Position numbers and translations under genes: made by a program
The notes under the pieces: generated by a model
Databases searched by the model: none
What the model was told of the DNA's origin: nothing
The model's input: the letters and a program-made list of their open reading frames with translations, nothing else
NCBI GenBank assembly: GCA_963974475.1
Contig: CAXBCR010000011.1
Coordinates: 35,753 to 99,752, forward strand
DNA: 64,000 nt
Reading direction: 5' to 3'
Source: CAJXZP01 sp963974475
Lineage (GTDB): Bacteria > Bacteroidota > Bacteroidia > Flavobacteriales_G > Salibacteraceae
In this document: positions 51,382-60,567 of the stretch, one piece after another
Layout of the letters: the number at the start of each line of letters is the position of its first letter
Numbering within the stretch: the stretch's first letter is position 1

Positions 51382-52215
51382 ATGAATAAACATTTTAAAT
51401 CGCTTCTAATTGCCTTTTCTGGTTTCGCACTGATTGGCTTACTTTCTTTTGGTATGAAAAAAGAAAAAGAACCAATTGTGGAGATTACTACTAAATTCGG
51501 GGTGATTAAATTGAAATTGTATAATGAAACCCCATTGCATCGTGATAATTTCTTGAAATTAGTAGATGAACAATATTTTGATAGTCTACTGTTTCATAGA
51601 GTAATGGCAAACTTCATGATTCAAGGAGGAGACCCAGATTCTAAAGGAGCTCCGGAAGGAAAACTACTTGGAAACGGAGGTCCTGGATATCAAATAGAAG
51701 CTGAATTTGTTCAGGGGTTATACCATAAAAAAGGAGCTTTGGCAGCGGCTAGAGAACCGGATGCAGTGAACCCGGAAAAGAAAAGTGCAGGTAGTCAGTT
51801 TTATATTGTGCAGGGACAGGTGTGGGATTCGACCCAATTAGCTACGTTTGAAGGTCGTTTTTCGGATCAGTTTAGGTCGGAGGAATTTAAAAAATACATG
51901 GCCTTACCTGAAAACAAAGAATTGCGAATGAGTTATATGCAAGCCATAAAAAATGGAGATAGATTAACTAGTTCGGATATCGTTAATAAAGCGAAACCTA
52001 TCGTGGATAAATTAATGGAGAAATATCAATTTACAGATGAACAACGGGAAGTGTATTCTACTGTGGGAGGTACTCCGTTTTTAGATCATAATTATACGGT
52101 GTTTGGCGAGTTGATTGAAGGTTGGGATGTATTGGAGGCTATCGCAGCGGTTCCCGTAGATAGGAATAATCGTCCTTTTGAAGATGTGGTTATGCATATT
52201 CGGGTAGTGAAATAA
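51382..52215 (+). CDS. cyclophilin-type peptidyl-prolyl isomerase
   Basis: A protein of about 277 residues with an N-terminal hydrophobic signal or anchor (FKSLLIAFSGFALIGLLSFG) and a cyclophilin domain (LHRDNFLKLVDEQYFDSLLF, HRVMANFMIQGGDPDSKGAP, AGSQFYIVQGQVW). It would catalyse proline isomerisation in the periplasm. A charged helical insert of about 70 residues splits the domain (about 155-225) before GGTPFLDHNYTVFGELIEGW. ATG at 51382 is chosen over 51334, because MNKHFKSLLIAFS is a proper signal start. Confidence 0.92.
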   Translation: MNKHFKSLLIAFSGFALIGLLSFGMKKEKEPIVEITTKFGVIKLKLYNETPLHRDNFLKLVDEQYFDSLLFHRVMANFMIQGGDPDSKGAPEGKLLGNGGPGYQIEAEFVQGLYHKKGALAAAREPDAVNPEKKSAGSQFYIVQGQVWDSTQLATFEGRFSDQFRSEEFKKYMALPENKELRMSYMQAIKNGDRLTSSDIVNKAKPIVDKLMEKYQFTDEQREVYSTVGGTPFLDHNYTVFGELIEGWDVLEAIAAVPVDRNNRPFEDVVMHIRVVK

Positions 52216-52238
52216 GACAGGTACAAAAAGTATTTTTT

Positions 52239-52272
52239 TAAGCCATTGGGTACTCAATTCAATGGCTTTTTT
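52239..52272 (+). terminator. intrinsic terminator of the cyclophilin gene
   Basis: AGCCATTG pairs with CAATGGCT around GGTACTCAATT, followed by a T-run. Confidence 0.85.
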
Positions 52273-52425
52273 ATTGCGTTAAGCGTGTAAATTGGCTGTA
52301 AAATTGATTTTACAGAAAATGAATAATTCACATTAAAGTGTGAGATTCATGTTTAAATAGATGGGTACAACCTCATTTCTACCATTGCCTCCCAAAGTGG
52401 TATCCTTTATGTTTTGCAGGTTACA

Positions 52426-53400
52426 TTAGAGCTTATGTAATTGAGATTTTTCTTCTTCAAATCCACCAAAGACTACCTTTTCCAAGCTCTTGATTTGAAC
52501 TAAAGTTTTAGCAATAAATTTTTGATGCGCCTCAGATGTAGGGTTAAAAGGCCGATGATTTGCAGCCTGAATTACTTTCTCCAACATGGGAATGACTTTT
52601 TTGGATTCTTCTGAAATAAAGGTATTCATGAACTTGTCCCAAATATATTCAATTGCTTCTTTGGATGGATGAAGCAAGTCGGAATTGTAAAATCGGTAAT
52701 CTCTTAAATCGTCTTGTACCATTTCGTAGGATCCAAAATATTGGATATTTGAATCGTTTTGCGTCAAATTATAAATCACATCAAACAGGCGACCTTTACT
52801 TACTTGGTTTTCAAAAAAACCATCACTTAAATGACGCACAGGCGAAACACTAAATACAAATTGAATGGCGGGATTCAACTCTTTTATTTTGGAAATAGCA
52901 GAAGAGAGCTGAGCTATCATTTCGTAAGTTTCGGCTAACGATTTGGTGAAATTTTTAGCCGAAATTTTATGGCAATTGCTGACTATTTCATTCGTCTCAG
53001 TTCTGCGATACACCCATGAACTTCCCAAGGTTATGAATATATATTTAGCCGTCCGTATTTGCTTATGGGTTGAATTTAACCGGTGATTAATTACCGTTAA
53101 ACATTCGTTTTTATCTGTAAATGAAAAGTCGCTATGGTGGTCAAAACTAAACCAGCGTTCGTTGTGAAAATGAAGGTCTTTTTCAGTGTAATCAGTATTC
53201 TTCACTAAGCGTAGTAATTGGCTACTGAGTGATAACGGATTGTAAACAATTCCAAATGGATTTGATTTAGAATCAAATTTTAACCCAAACATTTTGGAAT
53301 GAATATGAACAGAGAAACAGGAGCCCAAAAACAAGGCGGAATCCGAATAATCTAATTTGTTGGAGGCTTCCGATACGGGGATTTCTGTTCTGAATTTCAT
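52426..53400 (-). CDS. GSCFA domain protein
   Basis: A 324-residue protein. The name-giving motif GSCFSVHIHSKMFGLKFDS is at about residue 27, with NPFGIVYNPLSL after it. A second block FVFSVSPVRHLSDGFFENQV (about 180) and the DLLHPSKEAIEYIWDKFMNT block match the SGNH-like GSCFA family, a hydrolase group of unknown substrate. It is followed by (in transcription, preceded by) lnt with a one-base gap, so the two form a unit. No signal peptide is seen. Confidence 0.9.
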   Translation of the reverse strand: MKFRTEIPVSEASNKLDYSDSALFLGSCFSVHIHSKMFGLKFDSKSNPFGIVYNPLSLSSQLLRLVKNTDYTEKDLHFHNERWFSFDHHSDFSFTDKNECLTVINHRLNSTHKQIRTAKYIFITLGSSWVYRRTETNEIVSNCHKISAKNFTKSLAETYEMIAQLSSAISKIKELNPAIQFVFSVSPVRHLSDGFFENQVSKGRLFDVIYNLTQNDSNIQYFGSYEMVQDDLRDYRFYNSDLLHPSKEAIEYIWDKFMNTFISEESKKVIPMLEKVIQAANHRPFNPTSEAHQKFIAKTLVQIKSLEKVVFGGFEEEKSQLHKL

Positions 53401-53401
53401 A

Positions 53402-55012
53402 TTATTCTTTTTTATTAATCAATCCTCTTGAAATGGCCATCACCAATAACAACAGTCCAAAAGCTAATGAAACGCGACCTAAAATGTCACCATATTGGGT
53501 ATAGAAAGTCAATTTAGTATTGGCATTTATGGTCCCTGAAATTACATCGGCAACCCACCAATCGGTTTTTTGGGAGGTTTCACCTCGCTGGTTTATAAAA
53601 CAAGAAATTCCCGTATTGGCAGAACGCGCCACACTTCTTCGATGTTCAATAGCTCTAAGTTGAGCGTAAACAGCATGTTGCTTGTATCCTGGAGTGTCTT
53701 TCCACCAACCATCGTTGGTGATGATGAATAATATATCTGCTCCTTTAATTACATAATCGCCCACAAATTCTCCGTATATGGATTCGTAGCAAATTACGGG
53801 TGCTGCTTTAAACCCTTTTTGCGATGTAAAAACCATACGTTCATCTTGTCCACCAATTGAACCAATTGTACCGCCTAAGTCAAAAATTTGTTCTTGAAAA
53901 GGTTTAAGTAACCCTGGGAATGGGATTTTTTCTACCCCAGGAACCATTTTAGATTTATGATAAAAATGGGGGTTTCGGTTGTTTGAAATAGAAATTGCCG
54001 TGTTGCAATAGTCATATAAGGTGCCGTCTGTTGCTGTTCTTGCTGATGCTGGAATCACATCGTTAGGTCCAAAAATGTGAAAGGTAGATGCGCCAATAAC
54101 AACTTTTGTATTTGGATGCTTTTGGCAAAAAGAAATGATAACCTCATATTCTTCAGTTTCTTCAAATACGTCTTCATCAAAAGTTCTAGGTATAGCGGTT
54201 TCCGGAAAAATAACAAAGTCGGTGGTAGCGGTTGTTTTTTGTTCGGCTAGGTCAAACATTTTTCGCACTTGTTCGACAGATGAGCTTGTAAATTTCTCGT
54301 TATAGGGGTCAATGTTTGGTTGCACCGCAACCACTTCCACTGGGCTGTTTTCCTCTTCATACGAATAAAAAAGGTATTGGGAGAAGGTTATTGGAATAAC
54401 CATAAGGAACACCCACTTAATGCCGAATATTAAACCGGGCAATCGATAAATTTTTGATTGATGTTTTTGTGCCTTTTGTACCCATTGAACCACAAAAAGA
54501 TTGCTTACAAGAATCCACAGGGAGCCTCCAAAAACACCGGTAAACTCATACCATTGAACGTAAGAAGGTGCGTTTGCTAATCCATTTCCAAGGGTAAGCC
54601 AGGTCCAAGATAAATCCCAATCTAAATGAAAATATTCCCAAGCAATCCAAAAGAATACTAAGGCTAAATCTCCGCGAAATGCACCAAGTTTTTTACGTGT
54701 AAAATGAGCGAGTTGGAATGCGATTGCTAAAAACAAACTATTTAATACAATGGCAATGACACCGCCCTCAGGCGAAGCATTATACACCCACCATGTGGTG
54801 AGTAAATTAAATGTGAATAGGCTTAAATAGACATACGGAAATAGTCGTTCTTTATTTCCTTTTAACTGATTTGTAGCCACTTCTCTTTCTAAAAGAAATA
54901 GAGGTACAAGAGCTATAAATAATAATGGAAATAGTGAGCCAATAGAAGGCCAGCCTATGGCCAATAATACTCCGGTAGTTATTGCGTAAATGGCTTTTTT
55001 AGTAATGCTCAC
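53402..55012 (-). CDS. lnt: apolipoprotein N-acyltransferase
   Basis: A 536-residue inner-membrane enzyme that N-acylates the lipid-modified cysteine of lipoproteins. About six N-terminal helices precede a nitrilase domain. The catalytic triad Glu-Lys-Cys is in DFVIFPETAIPRTF (about 267), HKSKMVPGVEKIPFPGL (about 350) and KAAPVICYESIYGEFVGDY (about 402). A final helix (VSLAFGLLLLVMAISRGL) is present. The many lipoproteins in this window would be its substrates. It is one base from the GSCFA gene. Confidence 0.95.
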   Translation of the reverse strand: MSITKKAIYAITTGVLLAIGWPSIGSLFPLLFIALVPLFLLEREVATNQLKGNKERLFPYVYLSLFTFNLLTTWWVYNASPEGGVIAIVLNSLFLAIAFQLAHFTRKKLGAFRGDLALVFFWIAWEYFHLDWDLSWTWLTLGNGLANAPSYVQWYEFTGVFGGSLWILVSNLFVVQWVQKAQKHQSKIYRLPGLIFGIKWVFLMVIPITFSQYLFYSYEEENSPVEVVAVQPNIDPYNEKFTSSSVEQVRKMFDLAEQKTTATTDFVIFPETAIPRTFDEDVFEETEEYEVIISFCQKHPNTKVVIGASTFHIFGPNDVIPASARTATDGTLYDYCNTAISISNNRNPHFYHKSKMVPGVEKIPFPGLLKPFQEQIFDLGGTIGSIGGQDERMVFTSQKGFKAAPVICYESIYGEFVGDYVIKGADILFIITNDGWWKDTPGYKQHAVYAQLRAIEHRRSVARSANTGISCFINQRGETSQKTDWWVADVISGTINANTKLTFYTQYGDILGRVSLAFGLLLLVMAISRGLINKKE

Positions 55013-55118
55013 TTTTTGTAAATTTAGTGGCCAAAGATAATCGGTTTTTGGGCAAAATCAGAAAGCTATATAAAAGCACTTTGTTATTCGGTTAAGATGG
55101 TTGGAATGGCAACGAGAA

Positions 55119-56231
55119 TTATTTTTCCTTCCCAAAGCTTGCCACGTCAATACGTAGTGAAAACACGTTCGAATAAAGCGAACTATTAGTTTGATCGATA
55201 GCTGTTAAAGCGTAATCCAATACGACATTTCCTAATCCAAACAAATCATCTAATCGTAGACCGACACCAAAATTTGGTTGAACCATCCAGTCGTCTCCAT
55301 TTCCTGAAACTTTAGGTTGTTTTTGAATGTTTCCAACCCCACCCCGCACAAAAATAAACTGGTTATAGCCTAGTTCAAGTCCAAAATGAGGGTCGATGCT
55401 AATGGTAGAACTGCTAATTAACATTGGTCGCTGCCCATCAAAGTACATATCGAAATTTATTTCGGGCAAAACCGAAAATTGCTTTTTGATTATGAATTCT
55501 CGAGAAGCACCAAGGAGTATTTTGGGTAAAGTAATTTCAGTGCCGTTTTTGGGTATTTCGTTGTTCGTCTCCTCAAAAACCTTTTTAGTGGTTTCATCCA
55601 ACGTGTAGCTCCAGGCATTAACAGTGGTAGTGATGTCACGAGCCATTACCGCAAATTTCCATTTGTTTTTAGTGTAGTTAGCCGATGCATCTAATCCAAA
55701 TCCATAGGCACTTGCAAAATCGCCAATTTGGCGATAAATTATTTTGAAATTACCACCTACATTTAACCCTTCAATTCCTGTTTTACGTGCGTAAGAAACC
55801 AAAAATGCATAATCAGCGGTAGAGAAAGTGGTGATTCTGTCGTAATTAAAATTACCGTTTGGGTCTTTGAAATTAATGGTGTTTAGAATGTTGTCTACTC
55901 CAAATCGAATGACCGAGAGACCTACGACACCATTTTCAATAGGAATGGCAACTGAGCCATAATCGTAATTTGAAATTCCTGCAAAATAACTGGCGTGCAT
56001 CATTCCTACCTGAAATTTATCTTCAATTTTAGCCAAGTTTGCTGGATTCCAGTAACCTGAAGTTACATCATCTGTGGATGAAAGAACGCTATTTGACATT
56101 CCTAGGGCGCGTGCTCCTACTCCAATATTTAAAAATTCGTTAGAATATTTTACCTGCCCGTTAACCGAAAGGGTTGTTAACGAAATGATTCCTAGAATTA
56201 GACTAAGCTTCATTTTAAAATTCAATTTCAT
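55119..56231 (-). CDS. PorV/PorQ-family outer-membrane protein (type IX secretion, PorV2-like)
   Basis: A protein of about 370 residues. A signal peptide (MKLNFKMKLSLILGIISLTT, ending near NGQ) precedes a FadL-like barrel that opens with EFLNIGVGARALGMSNSVLS and VTSGYWNPANLAKIEDKFQV, the signature of PorV/PorQ-type proteins. PorV escorts or anchors type IX secretion cargo at the outer membrane; this copy resembles the PorV2 variant, whose role is unclear. ATG at 56231 is preferred to 56249, because the longer form begins within seven bases of a -7 box (TACATTTG in minus reading, plus-strand 56256-56263). It is unlinked to other por genes here. Confidence 0.82.
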   Translation of the reverse strand: MKLNFKMKLSLILGIISLTTLSVNGQVKYSNEFLNIGVGARALGMSNSVLSSTDDVTSGYWNPANLAKIEDKFQVGMMHASYFAGISNYDYGSVAIPIENGVVGLSVIRFGVDNILNTINFKDPNGNFNYDRITTFSTADYAFLVSYARKTGIEGLNVGGNFKIIYRQIGDFASAYGFGLDASANYTKNKWKFAVMARDITTTVNAWSYTLDETTKKVFEETNNEIPKNGTEITLPKILLGASREFIIKKQFSVLPEINFDMYFDGQRPMLISSSTISIDPHFGLELGYNQFIFVRGGVGNIQKQPKVSGNGDDWMVQPNFGVGLRLDDLFGLGNVVLDYALTAIDQTNSSLYSNVFSLRIDVASFGKEK

Positions 56232-56350
56232 ACGGTGTTTATCGGTCATTAATTACAAATGTAGCCTATTAACCATATTTAAAGATAAAAATTGCCCTAG
56301 TCGTAAAAAAAATCATTATTTCGTTTTCTCCAAAAATAGCTGGTGCGTTT

Positions 56351-57349
56351 ATGACTCAAATTAGGCAAGATATTGATAGTGTAAATATTAAGTTTCAGCG
56401 CGTGGCTTTAGCGGTAAGTTTGGTTTTGTTTGCACTCAAAATTGCCGCATATCAGATAACCAATTCGAATGCTATTTTGACCGATGCGCTCGAAGGGTTA
56501 GTTAATATTTTTGGAGCTGCTTTTGGGTTGTTTAGCCTTTATTACGCAACGCTTCCACGAGATAAAAATCATCCATATGGACATGGGAAAATTGAATTTA
56601 TTTCTTCTGGATTTGAAGGGGTTTTAATTTTGGTGGCAGGTGGGTCTATGCTTATTAAGGCAAGTTATTCTTTCTTTTTTCCTGAAGAAGTACATATCAA
56701 TTCGATTGGGTTGACCCTTGTTACGGTAGCTGGATTAATCAATTACCTTTTGGGTTATTCTATGGTGAAACAAGGAGATAAAGTGAACTCGGTCCAGTTG
56801 CTTGCTGGAGGAAAACACCTCATATCAGATGGGTATTCCACTTTAGGTCTGTTAGTTGGTCTTGGAATCGTTTGGGTCACCGACTTAGAAGTATTGGATA
56901 ATGCACTCGCTGGAATTCTTGGGGCGGTAATTGCGGTAACGGGCTACAAAATAATTCGTCAATCTATATCTGGAATAATGGATGAAGCCGACCCAGCGCA
57001 AATTGAAAGCGTTTCCGGCATTCTAGAATCCAAACGAAGACCCGCTTGGGTGGATATCCATAATTTTAGAATTGTGCGGTACGGAGCGAAATTTCATATG
57101 GATGCACATTTGACTTTACCTTGGTATTATAGCCTAAAGGAATCGCACGAGGAGGTGAATAAATTAGAGCGAATTTTAGATGACGCTTTTAAAAAGGATG
57201 TAGAAGCGAATATTCACACCGAGCCATGCTTACCCAAATCGTGTCAAATATGTGAATTAGCGCCATGTAATGAACGCCAATTCCCATTTGTGAAAAGAGT
57301 AGAGTGGAACGTAGACCACATCTTAGATGATGAACATCATGGAGTATAA
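56351..57349 (+). CDS. cation diffusion facilitator (CDF) family transporter
   Basis: A 332-residue metal exporter with six helices. The metal-binding helices carry NAILTDALEGLVNIFGAAFG and GGKHLISDGYSTLGLLVGLG, the HxxxD site of the family. A cytosolic domain follows (SGIMDEADPAQIES to the end). A C-terminal tail has a cysteine cluster, CLPKSCQICELAPCNERQ, after HTEPC, absent from classic CDFs. It exports zinc, iron or manganese by proton antiport; the metal cannot be told. It stands alone. Confidence 0.92.
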   Translation: MTQIRQDIDSVNIKFQRVALAVSLVLFALKIAAYQITNSNAILTDALEGLVNIFGAAFGLFSLYYATLPRDKNHPYGHGKIEFISSGFEGVLILVAGGSMLIKASYSFFFPEEVHINSIGLTLVTVAGLINYLLGYSMVKQGDKVNSVQLLAGGKHLISDGYSTLGLLVGLGIVWVTDLEVLDNALAGILGAVIAVTGYKIIRQSISGIMDEADPAQIESVSGILESKRRPAWVDIHNFRIVRYGAKFHMDAHLTLPWYYSLKESHEEVNKLERILDDAFKKDVEANIHTEPCLPKSCQICELAPCNERQFPFVKRVEWNVDHILDDEHHGV

Positions 57350-57649
57350 TTAAAGATTGGTTTCGCCATGGAATATTAAATGCTGCCTTTTGGATTGATG
57401 GTAACCAATTTTTGTTATTAAAAATTGATAGTCAATGAAATAAGGTTGGAGAATTTTGTGTTACCGTCTCTAATTATCCCGATTTTTTTTGTCTAGATTT
57501 TAGCTTTTTTTTAAGGTAATCTTAAGGCAATCTATTCGTATCCTATAAAAGCTAATTTGATATTTGTTAATTGAAAATTAAATTCATAATCAATTCACTT
57601 TACAGAGATACAATGAATCACAATTTATCTCTACCAACATGCATATAAG
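57350..57649 (+). other. 300-base gap upstream of the cytochrome-like lipoprotein gene
   Basis: No gene is seen. There is a small ATTGA/TCAAT hairpin near 57426, a T-rich run around 57485 and a weak TATTTG-like box near 57559-57566. The mRNA of the next gene may have a leader of roughly 80 bases, but no single promoter stands out. Confidence 0.3.
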
Positions 57650-58132
57650 ATGAAAAAAGTACAACTAATCGCGCTAGTTTTTGGCATTTCTTTAATGGCA
57701 TTTATGCAATCATGTAAAAAAGAAGGCTCTGGCGAAGGAGGAGAAAGTGGAGAAGCAAAAATTAGTACTCACTATAGCACTGAAAGTCATAATGCAGGTA
57801 GAAACTGTATTACTTGTCATAGCGCTGGTGGTTCAGGTGAAGGTTGGTTTAGAGCTGCGGCCACGGTTTATGATTCCACACTAACTTTTGTGAAACCAAA
57901 TGCTACTTTGGAATTTTATACTGGTAAATACGGTACTGGAACTTTACAAGCAACTCTTGAGGTAGACGGGAACGGTAACTTTTATACCACATCAAGTATT
58001 GATTTTTCTAACGGACTATATTGTACTGTAATCAGTGCATCGGGTAAGAAGCGATACATGAGAAAGAAAATTACCACCGGTGAATGCGCCAAATGTCATG
58101 GGGTGGATGAAGATAGAATCTGGGTTGATTAA
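57650..58132 (+). CDS. diheme cytochrome-like lipoprotein
   Basis: A 160-residue predicted lipoprotein with a signal peptide and lipobox FMQSC (Cys at about residue 22), then a glycine- and serine-rich spacer. Two heme c motifs are seen: RNCITCHSAGG at about residue 52 and GECAKCHGVDEDR at about 144. The region between them (FVKPNATLEFYTGKYGTGTL) is a strand-rich domain. It would be a membrane-bound periplasmic electron carrier or a heme-binding protein. It stands 347 bases before the heme-lipoprotein operon starting at 58480 and may belong to it. Confidence 0.78.
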   Translation: MKKVQLIALVFGISLMAFMQSCKKEGSGEGGESGEAKISTHYSTESHNAGRNCITCHSAGGSGEGWFRAAATVYDSTLTFVKPNATLEFYTGKYGTGTLQATLEVDGNGNFYTTSSIDFSNGLYCTVISASGKKRYMRKKITTGECAKCHGVDEDRIWVD

Positions 58133-58479
58133 TAAATATTTAATTCCGTTTTAGTTTCCAATCACATTAAGAATTAAAATTTTATAGCCCATAAGTTTCG
58201 AGTATTCGGAATAAGGAGCTTTGCACTTAAATATCCTAAAAACAAGTTAACGTTTATTGCTTGTATTTAAGTGACCTCTAGTTTATTTGTACACTTTCAA
58301 GTGATGGAATATTTCTGTTTAACCCAAAAAAATCCATTTCATTTTAAATGGAACACCTAGGTATGGGGTAGTTACTGTTTTTGAGATTCTAGCTCACTAT
58401 TTGAGGGTGTTTATTGGCTAATAAAATTATTTAATGTGAAAATGCGGTTAGAAGCCTTATTTTTGGAAATTCAATCAAT
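58133..58479 (+). promoter_or_regulatory. 347-base leader/promoter region of the heme-lipoprotein operon
   Basis: No gene is seen. A -7 box, TATTTTTG (58458-58465), lies 14 bases before the ATG at 58480. A perfect 7-bp hairpin (TCCATTT / AAATGGA, 58333-58352) without a T-run is mid-region. The long AT-rich stretch may hold regulatory sites, but I see no operator repeats. Confidence 0.35.
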
Positions 58480-59211
58480 ATGAATAAAGACATGATAAAG
58501 AAGAATGGGTTTACTGTTTTGTTGGGACTAATAGCACCCTTAATTATGGTAGTTAGCGGTTGTACCCATGACCCAGTATTACCAGATATTTATCAATCGG
58601 ACATTCCTATTTTTATGGGTAATTGTAACTCAGATACGTTGTATTATGTGTTGGATGTTGCACCTATTTTGGTTTCTAATTGTGCCGTAAGTAATTGCCA
58701 CGATGCCACAACCAAGGAAAAAGGAATTGATTTATCTACTTATTCGCAGGTTATGAAAACCGGAGGAGTTAGACCCTTTAACGGAACAGCCTCTAAAATT
58801 ATTAAAGCCATGCGCAAAAAAGGAGAGGAACGAATGCCTCCGTCTCCTGCCAACGCACTTTCTTCTGATGCTATAGCTTTAGTAGAAAAGTGGATAGACC
58901 AAGGCGCTTATAATTTTGAGTGTGAAGACACCAATGCCGTATGTGATTCGGTAAACTTTAATTTTGAAGCCAACGTGAAACCAATATTATCCAAATATTG
59001 TGTTGGATGCCATTCTGGAAATAACCCTGGAGGAGATATTTATTTGACCAATTATGGTGAGATAAAAGCCTTAGTAGATGATGGAACATTGATGGGAGTT
59101 ATCGAGCGAAAAGATGGTTTTAAAGAAATGCCAAAAGGCGGCAGTAGGTTGAGGTCCTGCTATATAAATACATTAAATGAATGGATCGCTACAGGCGCCC
59201 CCAATAACTAA
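58480..59211 (+). CDS. c-type cytochrome domain lipoprotein with CX4CH and CX2CH heme motifs
   Basis: A 243-residue lipoprotein (lipobox VVSGC, Cys 28). It has two repeats of a cytochrome c-like domain. The first has the heme motif SNCAVSNCHDATT (CX4CH, Cys 68 and 73, His 74) and a candidate axial methionine in EERMPPSP. The second has the standard CVGCHSGNNPG and KEMPKGGSR. This resembles the cytochrome domains of Bacteroidota and planctomycetes. It is the first of five close genes (58480-61473), so it probably works with the neighbours at the outer membrane or periplasm. Covalent heme attachment at a CX4CH site needs confirmation. Confidence 0.82.
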   Translation: MNKDMIKKNGFTVLLGLIAPLIMVVSGCTHDPVLPDIYQSDIPIFMGNCNSDTLYYVLDVAPILVSNCAVSNCHDATTKEKGIDLSTYSQVMKTGGVRPFNGTASKIIKAMRKKGEERMPPSPANALSSDAIALVEKWIDQGAYNFECEDTNAVCDSVNFNFEANVKPILSKYCVGCHSGNNPGGDIYLTNYGEIKALVDDGTLMGVIERKDGFKEMPKGGSRLRSCYINTLNEWIATGAPNN

Positions 59212-59215
59212 TTAG

Positions 59216-59563
59216 ATGAGAAAAATATTTTTACTAGCTGTTCTAGCTATTACTGTGTCCTCTTGTTACTATGATAATCAGGTAGAGCTATATCCGGTAG
59301 ATCCTACGGGTTGCGATACTAAAGGACTCACTTATGATGCAGATGTGAAAGCCATTTTTGTAAGTAATTGTACCGTTTCTGATTGTCACGTGTCGGGTGC
59401 GCAATTGCCTACGTTAGAAACGTATGCGCAGGTAGCTTCCAATATTTCGAAAATTGAATTTCAAGCGCTTATCGAAAAATCCATGCCCAAAGTAGGGCGC
59501 TTAGGTTCTTGTGAACAAAGACAATTGACACAATGGATTATTGACGGGTACCCGGAAAAGTAA
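59216..59563 (+). CDS. small cytochrome-like lipoprotein with CX4CH motif
   Basis: A 115-residue lipoprotein (lipobox TVSSC) that resembles one repeat of the preceding gene: FVSNCTVSDCHVSGAQLPTL holds a CX4CH heme motif and EKSMPKVGRLGSC a candidate axial methionine. Extra cysteines (TGCDTKG, GSCEQRQ) may form a disulfide. It starts four bases after the preceding gene, so the two are almost certainly cotranscribed. It is probably an electron carrier or heme-binding subunit paired with its larger neighbour. Confidence 0.75.
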   Translation: MRKIFLLAVLAITVSSCYYDNQVELYPVDPTGCDTKGLTYDADVKAIFVSNCTVSDCHVSGAQLPTLETYAQVASNISKIEFQALIEKSMPKVGRLGSCEQRQLTQWIIDGYPEK

Positions 59564-59581
59564 TAATTAACGAAGGAAATT

Positions 59582-59992
59582 ATGATGAAGAAAATTATTT
59601 TAGGAATCCTTGTTTTAGGTTTATTGGGTGGTGGTTTTGCTTACATGCAATTCAATAAAGAACACCGTGATATAGCAGCTGAAGAGGCATCTGTACAAGT
59701 AAGTTCTACGGATTTATTTAATGCCTATGTAGCCGATGAGGTAGCCGCTAATGCCAAATATTTGGATAAAGTAGTGGAAGTTTCTGGCGTAATTACTGAA
59801 TTAAATATGGATGCAGGGTCAGAAATGGTGGTGCTACAAACGAGTGATGACTTTTTTGGGGTGAACGTTTATTTTGATGATGTAAAATCTTTGGATGGAC
59901 TAACAGCTGGAAAATCAATACGCATTAAAGGACATTGTACTGGTGGGGATGAAATGGGAGTTGTCATGGCGGAATGTGCTGTATTAAATTAA
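59582..59992 (+). CDS. OB-fold (tRNA_anti-like) membrane-anchored protein
   Basis: A 136-residue protein with an N-terminal helix (IILGILVLGLLGGGFAYMQF) that anchors it in the membrane, facing the periplasm. The soluble part is a small OB-fold: AKYLDKVVEVSGVITELNMD, VVLQTSDDFFGVNVYFDD, GKSIRIKGHCTGGDEM, as in tRNA_anti-like proteins of Bacteroidota. No nucleic acid role is implied outside the cytosol. It lies between the cytochrome-like gene and YceI and is likely part of the same operon. Confidence 0.75.
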   Translation: MMKKIILGILVLGLLGGGFAYMQFNKEHRDIAAEEASVQVSSTDLFNAYVADEVAANAKYLDKVVEVSGVITELNMDAGSEMVVLQTSDDFFGVNVYFDDVKSLDGLTAGKSIRIKGHCTGGDEMGVVMAECAVLN

Positions 59993-60009
59993 TTTTAAAA
60001 AAAATAATT

Positions 60010-60558
60010 ATGAAAAAGGTATTCGTAGTAGTAGGGTTAATGATGGTAATGACTGGAGTAAATGCGCAAAAGTATTTTACCAGAACAGGTCAAATTTCTT
60101 TCTTTTCTTCCACTTCAATTGAAGATATTGAGGCGCACAATAAAACGGTTACAGCTATTTTTGATTCAAAATCCGGAGCTATTCAATTTTCGGTAACTAT
60201 GAAATCTTTTCATTTTGAAAAAGCACTGATGCAAGAGCATTTCAATGAAAATTATGTGGAGAGCGATCAGTTTCCAAAAGCCACATTTAAAGGAGTAATT
60301 GAAGGAGTTAATGAGATTGATTTTACCAAGGATGGGGAATATACGGTAACCATAAACGGTAAATTAACAATTCATGGTGTGACGCAAGAAATTTCTACCC
60401 AAGCTACTTTTACCATGAAGGATGGAGTGGTTAAAGGCGAATCTAAAATTAAAGTGAATCCCGAGAATTATGAAATTGAAATCCCGGGAGTGGTACGTGA
60501 AAAAATTGCCAAAGAATTGGAAGTTACTATCGTGATGAATTTTAAAGAAAAGAAATAA
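60010..60558 (+). CDS. YceI family protein
   Basis: A 182-residue exported protein (signal MKKVFVVVGLMMVMTGVNAQ) with a lipocalin-like YceI barrel: SFFSSTSIEDIEAHNKTVTA, MKSFHFEKALMQEHFNENYV, ATFKGVIEGV, TINGKLTIHGVTQEIS. YceI proteins bind polyisoprenoids or quinones in E. coli relatives. ATG at 60010 is chosen over an earlier start at 59974, because it gives a regular signal peptide. In many Bacteroidota YceI sits next to cytochrome-like genes, as here, so it may supply a quinone or isoprenoid in electron flow. Confidence 0.92.
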   Translation: MKKVFVVVGLMMVMTGVNAQKYFTRTGQISFFSSTSIEDIEAHNKTVTAIFDSKSGAIQFSVTMKSFHFEKALMQEHFNENYVESDQFPKATFKGVIEGVNEIDFTKDGEYTVTINGKLTIHGVTQEISTQATFTMKDGVVKGESKIKVNPENYEIEIPGVVREKIAKELEVTIVMNFKEKK

Positions 60559-60567
60559 TCGGTATCG

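Noticed and set aside
58333..58352. Hairpin TCCATTT / AAATGGA as a terminator
   Set aside because: No T-run follows on either strand, and it lies mid-gap far from any stop codon.
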